Source: an uncultured Dorea sp.
Lineage (GTDB): Bacteria; Bacillota; Clostridia; Lachnospirales; Lachnospiraceae
DNA: 52,557 nt
Assembly (NCBI GenBank): GCA_949916155.1
Contig: CATLEM010000002.1
Location: forward strand, 1 to 52,557
Direction: 5' to 3'
A program made the position numbers and the translations under genes. Within the stretch, counting starts at the first letter, position 1. The number at the start of each line of letters is the position of its first letter. The notes under the pieces were generated by a model. That model ran no database searches. It was not told where the DNA came from and worked only from the letters and a program-made list of their open reading frames with translations. This document shows, piece by piece, positions 25,195 to 33,117 of this stretch.

Positions 25195-27423
25195 ATGTAC
25201 GCAGATATTATTGTAGATATTACCCATGAAAAGCTTGACAGGATATTTCAGTACAGTATCCCCTCTGAATTAGAGGGGGAGCTTTCTGTTGGGACAGAAG
25301 TCATCGTTCCCTTCGGCAAAGGGAACAGGGAGACGAGAGGGTATGTTGTGTCATTTTCCGGCAAGGCGGATTACCCTGCGGAGAAGATAAAGCCGGTGCT
25401 TAAAAAAGCAGAGAGGAGCGTTGCCATCGAATCAAAGCTGGTGGCGCTTGCAGCCTGGATGAAGGAGCAGTACGGAGGGACGATGATCCAGGCATTGAAG
25501 ACTGTCCTTCCTATTAAGCGTAAGGAACCAGCGCGTGTCAGGCGCAGAGTCCGTCTTCTGCTTGATCTGGAGGATGCAAAGGAGAAGCTGAAGTATTATC
25601 TGGATAAGAATCAGAAAGCCCGCGCAAGACTTCTCGCGGGACTTATAGACCAGCCGGAGCAGGATTATGAGCTTGTGACCAGAAAGCTGAATGTGACGCT
25701 TACGGTGATCCGCTCGCTTGAGGAACAGGGAGTGGTATCGCTTGAATCAGAGGAGACGTTAAGGGGGAGTGTGCATTACCGGCGGCATAAAGAAGAGACG
25801 CTGCATTTTAACGAGGAACAGGAAATGGCAGTCAGCCGGTTCTGGGAGGATTACCGCCGGAGAATATACGGTACATATCTTGTGTACGGGGTTACCGGGA
25901 GCGGCAAGACAGAAGTTTATATGGAGATGATCCGCCGGGTGACAGGGCTTGGAAAGCAGGCGATCGTGCTGATTCCGGAGATTGCCCTCACTTATCAGAC
26001 GGTCCTCCGGTTTTACGCACACTTCGGGGATCGGGTGTCGATCCTGAATTCCCGCATGTCGGCGGGAGAGCGGTATGATCAGATGGAGAGAGTGAAGCGG
26101 GGAGAGGTGGATGTGATGATCGGTCCCCGTTCCGCTCTGTTTACACCATTTCAGAAGCTGGGGCTTATCGTTGTTGACGAAGAACATGAATCCGCATACA
26201 AGAGCGAACAGGTCCCGAGGTACCATGCCAGAGAAACTGCCATTGCCAGAGGCAAGATGGAAGGAGCAAGCGTGGTTCTGGGTTCGGCAACCCCTTCGCT
26301 GGAAGCATTTTACCGGTGCAGACAGGGAAAAGGGACGCTGCTTACACTGACCTTGCGGGCAGCGGGGCAGAAGCTTTCGAAAGTATATACAGTGGATATG
26401 CGGGAAGAATTAAAAAAGGGGAACCGTTCTATCCTCAGTGACCGGCTGAAGGAATTGATGCGGGACCGGCTTGAACATAAGCAGCAGATCATGCTTTTTT
26501 TAAACCGCAGGGGATATGCAGGATTCGTTTCTTGCAGGTCTTGCGGATATGTAGTAAAATGTCCTCATTGCGACGTATCGCTGTCAGCCCACAAAGGGGG
26601 CAGGCTTGTGTGTCACTACTGCGGGTACGAGGAGCGCGCGAAGGAGGCCTGTCCTTCCTGCGGCTCGAAATGTATAGGCGGATTCAGGGCAGGGACGCAG
26701 CAGATTGAGGATATCGTTAAGAGGGAATTTGCACATGCCAGAGTACTCAGGATGGATATGGACACAACGAAAAGGAAGGACGGACATGAGAAGATATTGT
26801 CCGCATTTTCCAACGGCGAAGCGGATATCCTGGTCGGCACACAGATGATCGTCAAGGGGCATGATTTCCCGAATGTGACTCTGGTAGGGATACTGGCGGC
26901 GGATATGTCTTTGTATTCCAACGATTACCGTTCGGGCGAGCGGACTTTTGAGCTGCTCGTACAGGCGGCGGGGAGAGCAGGGAGAGGATGTGCCAAAGGT
27001 GAGGCAGTGATCCAGACATACAGCCCGGAGCATTACAGTATCCGGATGGCGGCGCAGCAGGATTACGAAGGATTCTACGAGGAGGAGATGCGCTACCGGA
27101 AGCTGATGGGATATCCGCCGGTGAGCGATCTTCTGGCAGTATTGATGACGGGGGCTGATGAGCAGCACTTAGAGCTTGCGGCCGGGTATCTTAAGGAGTT
27201 CGCGGTGCGGGCGGATAAGCAGAAGAGTCTGCAGATCATCGGACCTGCGAGCCCTTATGTGAATAAGGTGAATGATGAATACCGCAGAGTTTTGTATTTA
27301 AAGTGTCAAAGAAAAAAGACATTGACAGAGATAAAAGATCTTTTGGAGCAATATATTGAGATAAACAGAGGATTTGACTGTATAAAGATACAGTTTGATT
27401 TCAACCCGATGGGAGTATTTTGA
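25195..27423 (+). CDS. priA: Primosomal protein N' (replication restart helicase PriA)
   Basis: 742 residues, full length. The N-terminal DNA-binding domain (YADIIVDITHEKLDRIFQYS) is followed by the helicase core with Walker A GVTGSGKTE (~229-237) and DEEH. The PriA zinc-binding insertion has four Cys pairs (CRSCGYVVKCPHC, then CHYCGYEERAKEACPSCGS, ~443-490), followed by late motifs GTQMIVKGHDFPNV and QAAGRAGRG. It reloads the replicative helicase at stalled forks. No good ribosome site is seen right before the ATG (GGAAGG is about 16 bases away), so coupling to murE translation is likely. Confidence 0.96.
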   Translation: MYADIIVDITHEKLDRIFQYSIPSELEGELSVGTEVIVPFGKGNRETRGYVVSFSGKADYPAEKIKPVLKKAERSVAIESKLVALAAWMKEQYGGTMIQALKTVLPIKRKEPARVRRRVRLLLDLEDAKEKLKYYLDKNQKARARLLAGLIDQPEQDYELVTRKLNVTLTVIRSLEEQGVVSLESEETLRGSVHYRRHKEETLHFNEEQEMAVSRFWEDYRRRIYGTYLVYGVTGSGKTEVYMEMIRRVTGLGKQAIVLIPEIALTYQTVLRFYAHFGDRVSILNSRMSAGERYDQMERVKRGEVDVMIGPRSALFTPFQKLGLIVVDEEHESAYKSEQVPRYHARETAIARGKMEGASVVLGSATPSLEAFYRCRQGKGTLLTLTLRAAGQKLSKVYTVDMREELKKGNRSILSDRLKELMRDRLEHKQQIMLFLNRRGYAGFVSCRSCGYVVKCPHCDVSLSAHKGGRLVCHYCGYEERAKEACPSCGSKCIGGFRAGTQQIEDIVKREFAHARVLRMDMDTTKRKDGHEKILSAFSNGEADILVGTQMIVKGHDFPNVTLVGILAADMSLYSNDYRSGERTFELLVQAAGRAGRGCAKGEAVIQTYSPEHYSIRMAAQQDYEGFYEEEMRYRKLMGYPPVSDLLAVLMTGADEQHLELAAGYLKEFAVRADKQKSLQIIGPASPYVNKVNDEYRRVLYLKCQRKKTLTEIKDLLEQYIEINRGFDCIKIQFDFNPMGVF

Positions 27424-27438
27424 AATATTATGATGCCA

Positions 27439-27607
27439 GGGTCAAAAGGTCATGTGTGACATGCTTGCATGTCAATACATGAGTTTGGGACCCGTAAAAA
27501 CATGAAAAAGTAGCCCGGTAGGGCGGATTTTGAATGTTTTTAGGATTGCGGGAGCATGAAATGCGGAGCAATCCGTGGCATCACGGGGGCAAAAAACCTT
27601 TTGACCC
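27439..27607 (+). other. Multi-hairpin element with 12-bp terminal inverted repeat
   Basis: GGGTCAAAAGGT (27439-27450) and ACCTTTTGACCC (27596-27607) are perfect inverted copies. Between them lie consecutive stems: 27451-27481 (CATGT/ACATG plus GACATGC/GCATGTC), 27495-27542 (TAAAAACAT/ATGTTTTTA with inner GCCC/GGGC), 27543-27574 (GGATTGC/GCAATCC with inner GCAT/ATGC) and a small CGTG/CACG stem to 27585. Nearly the whole piece can pair locally and there is no reading frame. It could be a structured RNA, a leader for def, or a small palindromic mobile repeat with terminal repeats. I do not recognise a named family. Confidence 0.6.
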
Positions 27608-27642
27608 CAACATCATATTATATAATATCAGGAGGATATGTC

Positions 27643-28119
27643 ATGGCGTTAAGAAAGATCCGTGAGATGGGCGAGGATGTGCTGACAAAGCACTGCAAGG
27701 AGGTTACAAAGATGAATCTCCGTACGAAATTATTGATCAATGATATGCTTGATACAATGTATGAGGCGGGGGGAGTTGGACTTGCGGCTCCCCAGGTGGG
27801 GATATTGAAGAGGATTGCTGTAGTGGATGTCGGTGAGGGCGACGGCCCCATTGTGCTGATCAATCCGGAGATACTGGAACAGGACGGAGAACAGACCGGC
27901 GAGGAAGGGTGCTTAAGCGTACCGGGGAAATACGGCATAGTCACGAGACCGAATTATGTGAAGGTGAAGACACTGACGGAAAGCATGGATGAGATGATCA
28001 TAGAAGGCGAGGAGCTTCTGGCCCGGGCACTTTGTCATGAAATTGAGCATTTAGACGGAAAGCTTTACGTGGAGTTGGCCGAAGACGGGCTCCACGATGT
28101 AGAGGATGAAAAGGAGTAG
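27643..28119 (+). CDS. def: Peptide deformylase
   Basis: 158 residues from ATG at 27643, 7 bases after AGGAGG. All three deformylase motifs are present: GVGLAAPQVG (~45-54), EGCLSVP (~89-95) and HEIEHLDG (~133-140), the last with both metal-binding His and the catalytic Glu. It removes the formyl group from the first Met of new proteins and is paired with fmt 4 bases downstream, the standard arrangement. Its leader contains the multi-hairpin element, so its expression may be controlled by it. Confidence 0.97.
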   Translation: MALRKIREMGEDVLTKHCKEVTKMNLRTKLLINDMLDTMYEAGGVGLAAPQVGILKRIAVVDVGEGDGPIVLINPEILEQDGEQTGEEGCLSVPGKYGIVTRPNYVKVKTLTESMDEMIIEGEELLARALCHEIEHLDGKLYVELAEDGLHDVEDEKE

Positions 28120-28123
28120 GGAT

Positions 28124-29107
28124 ATGAGAGTGATATTTATGGGGACCCCGGATTTTTCCGTAGGGACACTAAATGCTCTGGTGAAAGCAGGGCATGAGGT
28201 GGTTCTTGCGGTCACACAGCCGGATAAGCCTAAGGGAAGGGGAGGAAAGATGCAGCTTACCCCGGTGAAGGAGGCTGCCATGGCGCATGGGATCCCGGTG
28301 TTTCAGCCGAAGAGAGTCCGGACTCCGGAGTGTATCAAAGAGCTGGAAAGATATGCTGCGGATATCATTGTCGTTATCGCTTTCGGTCAGATACTTCCGA
28401 AAGAAATCCTTGAACTGACTCCCTTCGGGTGCGTGAATGTGCATGCCTCTCTTCTTCCTAAGTACCGCGGAGCTGCGCCGATCCAGTGGGCGGTCATCAA
28501 CGGAGAGAAAGTCTCTGGCGTCACGACGATGCAGATGGATGAGGGACTTGATACAGGGGATATGCTTCTTAAGACGGAGATTGTCTTAGATGAAAAAGAG
28601 ACCGGGGAAAGCCTTCATGATAAGCTTTCCGAAGCGGGAGCGAAGCTCTGTGCAGAGACGCTTAAAGCGATTGAGGAAGGGACGGTTAAGCCGGAAAAAC
28701 AGGGAGAAAGTCCGACAGAATATGCGAAGATGTTAGATAAAACTCTTGGAAATATCGACTGGGAACAGTCTGCTGTGTCCATCGAGCGCCTGATCCGGGG
28801 GCTGAATTCATGGCCCGGCACTTATACGGACTGGAACGGGAAGGTGATGAAGCTGTGGGCGGCAGATGTGTGCAGGCAGGAGGATCCGGCAGCGGGCGGA
28901 CAGGGAGATGAAGGTGTCTTGGCTGTCGGTGAATATCCGGCGCCCGGGACGATTGTCAGGGTGGAAAAAGACGCTTTTTATGTGCAGACCGGAGACGGGG
29001 TGCTTAAAGTGACAGAACTTCAGGTTCCGGGAAAGAAAAAGATGGATGCAGCAGCTTTCCTCAGAGGTTATCAGATTCGGGCAGGAGAAGTATTAAAAAA
29101 AGTATAG
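28124..29107 (+). CDS. fmt: Methionyl-tRNA formyltransferase
   Basis: 327 residues from the ATG at 28124 after AAGGAG. It starts MRVIFMGTPDFSVGTLNALV and carries the formyl-transfer motif FGCVNVHASLLPKYRGAAPI (~104-123) with the catalytic Asn and His, followed by the C-terminal tRNA-binding domain (~205-325). A Gly/Ala/Asp-rich insert (EDPAAGGQGDEGVLA) lies in the C-domain and is unusual. It makes formyl-Met-tRNA for initiation. A terminator follows. Confidence 0.96.
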   Translation: MRVIFMGTPDFSVGTLNALVKAGHEVVLAVTQPDKPKGRGGKMQLTPVKEAAMAHGIPVFQPKRVRTPECIKELERYAADIIVVIAFGQILPKEILELTPFGCVNVHASLLPKYRGAAPIQWAVINGEKVSGVTTMQMDEGLDTGDMLLKTEIVLDEKETGESLHDKLSEAGAKLCAETLKAIEEGTVKPEKQGESPTEYAKMLDKTLGNIDWEQSAVSIERLIRGLNSWPGTYTDWNGKVMKLWAADVCRQEDPAAGGQGDEGVLAVGEYPAPGTIVRVEKDAFYVQTGDGVLKVTELQVPGKKKMDAAAFLRGYQIRAGEVLKKV

Positions 29108-29123
29108 GATGGTAAAAGAAAAT

Positions 29124-29160
29124 CGGCAGAGAGGAAACATTCCTGCCGTTTCTCTTTTTT
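29124..29160 (+). terminator. Rho-independent terminator after fmt
   Basis: CGGCA (29124-29128) and GGAA pair with TTCC and TGCCG (29144-29148), followed by TTTCTCTTTTTT. Confidence 0.75.
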
Positions 29161-29274
29161 AAAGACATAATTTTCCTGTCTTTATAAAAATTATGTGAAA
29201 ATTTGCTATTCTATATAGTTTTGCGGTATAATGAATAATGGATTTTATTTTTTTGATGATCAGGGAGGAATTTT

Positions 29275-29976
29275 ATGTATTATCCGATGTTTTTTGATAC
29301 CACATATGTGCTGGTCCTGGCCGGCGTCATTATCTGTATGATTGCTTCAGCAAAGATGAATTCAACGTTCAGCCGTTATTCCCGGGTGCGCAGCCGCTCT
29401 GGCATGACCGGGAGGGAAGCAGCGGAGAGGATATTATATCAGGCAGGCATCAGGGATGTCAGAGTAGAGCATATATCAGGCAATCTGACAGATCATTATG
29501 ATCCGAGAAGCAAGACGCTGCGTCTTTCGGATGCGACTTATCATTCTAATTCTGTGGCGGCAGTGGGGGTTGCGGCTCATGAGTGCGGACATGCGATTCA
29601 GCATGAGACGGGATATGTGCCGCTGGCGGTCAGAGGTTCGCTGGTTCCGGTCGCGAATTTCGGGAGCACTGTCGCATGGCCGCTTATCCTGATCGGACTG
29701 ATCATGAACAGCAATATGTCGGCTTTGCTTTTGAATCTGGGTATTTTGGCGTTTTCCTTTGCGGTACTGTTTCAGATCGTGACGCTTCCCGTAGAATTCA
29801 ATGCTTCAGGAAGAGCTCTTAAGATTCTGGGCAGCACGGGCATACTTTACGAAGACGAGGTGAGGGATACGAGAAAGGTACTGACTGCTGCAGCACTTAC
29901 TTATGTTGCCGGGGCAGCGTCTGCGATCCTGCAGCTTTTGCGTATCATCCTTATTGCAAACAGAAGGAATGATTAA
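29275..29976 (+). CDS. YugP-like zinc metallopeptidase
   Basis: 233 residues with an N-terminal membrane helix, the zinc motif AHECGHAIQHE (~100-110), and two or three further helices at the C-terminal side. This matches the Zn_peptidase_2 (YugP) family, membrane-bound HExxH proteins of unknown substrate. GGGAGG precedes the ATG. It has its own leader after the fmt terminator, and rsmB begins 23 bases downstream, so it may lead that operon. Confidence 0.87.
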   Translation: MYYPMFFDTTYVLVLAGVIICMIASAKMNSTFSRYSRVRSRSGMTGREAAERILYQAGIRDVRVEHISGNLTDHYDPRSKTLRLSDATYHSNSVAAVGVAAHECGHAIQHETGYVPLAVRGSLVPVANFGSTVAWPLILIGLIMNSNMSALLLNLGILAFSFAVLFQIVTLPVEFNASGRALKILGSTGILYEDEVRDTRKVLTAAALTYVAGAASAILQLLRIILIANRRND

Positions 29977-29999
29977 GCAGATATCAGGGAGGTCGGAAC

Positions 30000-31319
30000 A
30001 TGTCGGCAACAGTGAATGTGAGAGAGATAGTTCTGGAGACTTTGCTCCTTATCACGCGTGACGGGGAATACAGCCATGTAGCGCTGAAAGGTGTCCTTGA
30101 TAAATACCAGTATCTTGAAAAAAGAGACCGTGCATTTATCACACGAGCGGTCGACGGTACGCTTGAGCGTATGATAGAAATTGATTACATTATCGATCAA
30201 TTTTCAAAAGTAAAAGTGAGCAGGATGAAGCCGGTGATCCGGACGATCTTAAGGAGCAGTGTCTACCAGTTAAAATATATGGACAGCGTGCCCGACAGCG
30301 CAGTATGCAATGAGGCAGTGAAGCTGGCGGAAAGAAAAGGCTTCGGCAGTCTTAAGGGGTTTGTAAACGGAGTGCTCCGCAATATCAGCCGCAATCTTGA
30401 TCAGATCATATATCCGGGTGAGGAATCAGCGGTAAGCAATCTGTCCGTACGGTACTCTTTGCCAGAGTGGATTGTCTCCCAGTGGATCAAGGAATACGAT
30501 GCGGATACTGTCCGGGCTTTAGGCGAAGCTTTTTTAGAGAAAAGTCCTACCTGCATCCGGTATAATTCTGGTGTGATCAGCAAAGAAAAGCTTATCCATA
30601 GCCTGAGAGATGAAGGCGTAATGGTTACCGAAGACGCTCACATGCCGTGTGCTTTGTATATCGAGGGATATGACCATCTGACGAAACTTGACAGCTTTCA
30701 AAAAGGTTATTTTTATGTTCAGGACATCAGTTCTATGGAGGTGGCTCAGTGGGCTGCGCCGAAGAACGGTGAATTGATCATTGATGTATGTGCGGCACCC
30801 GGAGGAAAGGCGCTTCATCTCGCGGAGCTTATGGAAGGGTCCGGCCAGGTGATCGCAAGGGATCTGACCGGATATAAAGTCGGGCTTATCCGGGAGAACA
30901 TCGAAAGAAGCGGACTTACGAATATAAAAGCAGAGCGGTGGGACGCGAAGATCTTTGATCAGAAGCTTGAGGGGCTGGCGGATACTGTGATCGCAGATCT
31001 GCCCTGCTCCGGCCTCGGCGTGCTGGGGAAAAAGACTGATTTGAAATATAAGATGACTGCCGGGATGCAGGAGGAACTGGCCTGCCTCCAGAAGGAGATA
31101 CTCGGTGTAGTCTGTAATTATGTAAAACCGGGCGGACATCTCCTTTACAGTACCTGTACAATACATAAAAAGGAAAATGAAGATAACGCGCGGTGGTTCA
31201 TCAAACAGCACCCGGAATATGAACTGCTGAAAGAACAGCAGCGATTCCCCGGCGCGGGAAGGGGAGACGGATTCTATATTGCGTTGTTTGAGAAAAGAGG
31301 TTCTCGTGGAAACGGATAG
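30000..31319 (+). CDS. rsmB: 16S rRNA (cytosine-967 C5) methyltransferase RsmB
   Basis: 439 residues. The N-terminal NusB-like RNA-binding domain (~1-140, NVREIVLETLLLITRDGEYS) is followed by a Rossmann methyltransferase domain with VCAAPGGKALHLAEL (~262-276), the catalytic PCSG (DLPCSGLGVLGKKTD) and the second Cys in YSTCTI. These features define the RsmB/Sun type. It overlaps the start of rlmN by 14 bases, so the two rRNA-modifying genes are translationally coupled. Confidence 0.95.
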   Translation: MSATVNVREIVLETLLLITRDGEYSHVALKGVLDKYQYLEKRDRAFITRAVDGTLERMIEIDYIIDQFSKVKVSRMKPVIRTILRSSVYQLKYMDSVPDSAVCNEAVKLAERKGFGSLKGFVNGVLRNISRNLDQIIYPGEESAVSNLSVRYSLPEWIVSQWIKEYDADTVRALGEAFLEKSPTCIRYNSGVISKEKLIHSLRDEGVMVTEDAHMPCALYIEGYDHLTKLDSFQKGYFYVQDISSMEVAQWAAPKNGELIIDVCAAPGGKALHLAELMEGSGQVIARDLTGYKVGLIRENIERSGLTNIKAERWDAKIFDQKLEGLADTVIADLPCSGLGVLGKKTDLKYKMTAGMQEELACLQKEILGVVCNYVKPGGHLLYSTCTIHKKENEDNARWFIKQHPEYELLKEQQRFPGAGRGDGFYIALFEKRGSRGNG

Positions 31320-32367
31320 AAGTAAAAAGAAAGATATTGTATCGTTTGATTATGAAGAGCTGCAGTCTGAGATGAGGGAAATCGGTGAAAAGCCGTTCAG
31401 AGGAAAGCAGATCTACAGCTGGCTCCATGAGAAGCTGGCGGATGATTTCTCGCAGATGACGAATCTGTCCATGCCGCTCAGGGAAAAACTTGACAGACTG
31501 TATGAGATCAGAAAAGCTGAACTGGTGACAAGGCAGATTTCAAAGAAAGATCCGACCGAAAAATATTTATTTAAGCTTTTTGACGGCTGTATGATAGAAA
31601 GCGTCCTGATGAAATATGATTACGGGAATTCTGTCTGTATCTCTTCCCAGGCAGGCTGCCGGATGGGGTGCAGGTTCTGTGCTTCAGGAATCGGCGGATT
31701 AGTGAGAAACTTGACGCCTTCGGAGATGTTGGGACAGATCTATCGGATCCAGAAACTTACGGGCGAAAGAGTCTCTAATGTTGTTGTTATGGGAACAGGG
31801 GAACCCCTCGATAATTATGATAATTTTTTGAAATTTGTGAGAATGATCAGCGATGAACACGGACTCAATATCGGTCAGAGAAGCATCACAGCGTCTACCT
31901 GCGGGATTGTGCCGAACATGAAAAGACTTGCGGAGGAAAACTTACAGATTACGCTCGCTCTTTCTCTGCACGGCTCAAATCAGGAAAAACGGGAAAAACT
32001 TATGCCGGTTGCAGGAAGATATGAGCTTTCTGAGGTGATGGAGGCTTGCGATTATTATTTTGAAAAGACAGGCAGGCGTCCTACGTTTGAATATAGTCTC
32101 GTGAAAGATGTCAATGACGGAGAGGATGACGCGAAAGAGCTGATTTTACTGCTCAGGGGCCGCAACTGCCACCTGAACCTGATTCCGGTCAACCCGGTGA
32201 AGGAGAGAGATTTTCAAAGACCGGACAGGAAAAATGCCTTGGCCTTTAAAAATAAACTTGAAAAAAACGGAATAAATGTTACTATTAGAAGGGAGAGAGG
32301 CTCAGATATCGACGGAGCCTGCGGTCAGCTTAGGAGACGATATGCTGACGCTAAGAAGGAGAAATAG
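31306..32367 (+). CDS. rlmN: Dual-specificity RNA methyltransferase RlmN
   Basis: 353 residues from GTG at 31306, 5 bases after AAAAGAGG; a TTG further upstream at 31279 is possible but less likely. The radical-SAM cluster motif is CRMGCRFCASG (~117-127), the SAM-binding GTGEPLDNYDNF follows, and the conserved second Cys region lies near the end (ERGSDIDGACGQL). It methylates C2 of A2503 in 23S rRNA and A37 in some tRNAs. It overlaps rsmB and abuts the PP2C gene directly. Confidence 0.95.
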   Translation: METDRSKKKDIVSFDYEELQSEMREIGEKPFRGKQIYSWLHEKLADDFSQMTNLSMPLREKLDRLYEIRKAELVTRQISKKDPTEKYLFKLFDGCMIESVLMKYDYGNSVCISSQAGCRMGCRFCASGIGGLVRNLTPSEMLGQIYRIQKLTGERVSNVVVMGTGEPLDNYDNFLKFVRMISDEHGLNIGQRSITASTCGIVPNMKRLAEENLQITLALSLHGSNQEKREKLMPVAGRYELSEVMEACDYYFEKTGRRPTFEYSLVKDVNDGEDDAKELILLLRGRNCHLNLIPVNPVKERDFQRPDRKNALAFKNKLEKNGINVTIRRERGSDIDGACGQLRRRYADAKKEK

Positions 32368-33117
32368 ATGAAGACATATGCGATGACCGATGTGGGAAGA
32401 AGAAGAGAAGTCAATCAGGACTTTGTATACGTGACAGATCAGCCGATAGGGCCGTTTCCGAATCTCCTTGTAGTTGCTGACGGTATGGGCGGACACAAGG
32501 CAGGAGATTTCGCGTCAAAATATACAGTTGAAGTATTGTGCAGAGAGCTTAAGAAGACAGCGCTGGATAAACCTGCGGATATTCTTCTTCATGTAGTAGG
32601 CATTGCAAATCATGAACTGATAAAAGCGGCGAATACGGATATCAAACTGGAAGGTATGGGAACGACGCTCGTTGCGGCGACTGTTATCGGCAATACATTG
32701 TATTTTTCCAATGTCGGAGACAGCCGGCTGTATCTGATCAATGATAAGATCCGCCAGATATCCAAAGATCATTCGCTTGTTGAAGAGATGGTAAGGCTCG
32801 GCGGGATCAAGGCAGAGGAAGCAAAGAATCATCCGGATAAGAATATCATTACAAGGGCGATGGGCGTAAAGGAAGGTGTGGAAGCTGACATTTACGAGTA
32901 TCGTCTGAAAAAAGGCGATATTATCCTGATGTGCACAGACGGACTCAGCAATATGGTTGAAGATGAAGATATGTTTGATATAGTTAAAGGCTCCAGGGAT
33001 ATTGTGGAGGCTGTATTATCGTTGATAGAAAAAGCGAATAGCAACGGCGGAAGAGATAACATAGGGGTTGTTATGGCAGAACCGCTGGTCGATGAGGTGA
33101 GTGTATGGAAAAAGTAA
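32368..33117 (+). CDS. prpC: PP2C-type protein phosphatase (Stp/PrpC)
   Basis: 249 residues. The family's metal-binding motifs are present: RREVNQDFVYV, VADGMGGHKAGDFAS, FSNVGDSRLYL, ISKDHSLVEEMVRLG, CTDGLSNMVEDEDM and NGGRDNIGVV. It removes phosphate from Ser/Thr in the cytoplasm and is the usual partner of the PASTA kinase, whose gene overlaps its 3' end by 13 bases. AAGGAG lies before the ATG. Confidence 0.95.
   Translation: MKTYAMTDVGRRREVNQDFVYVTDQPIGPFPNLLVVADGMGGHKAGDFASKYTVEVLCRELKKTALDKPADILLHVVGIANHELIKAANTDIKLEGMGTTLVAATVIGNTLYFSNVGDSRLYLINDKIRQISKDHSLVEEMVRLGGIKAEEAKNHPDKNIITRAMGVKEGVEADIYEYRLKKGDIILMCTDGLSNMVEDEDMFDIVKGSRDIVEAVLSLIEKANSNGGRDNIGVVMAEPLVDEVSVWKK

Noticed and set aside
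27596-27626. TTGACC (27601-27606) and TATAAT (27621-27626) as a def promoter
   Set aside because: The spacer is only 14 bases, too short for a normal sigma-A promoter, though weak activity cannot be excluded.
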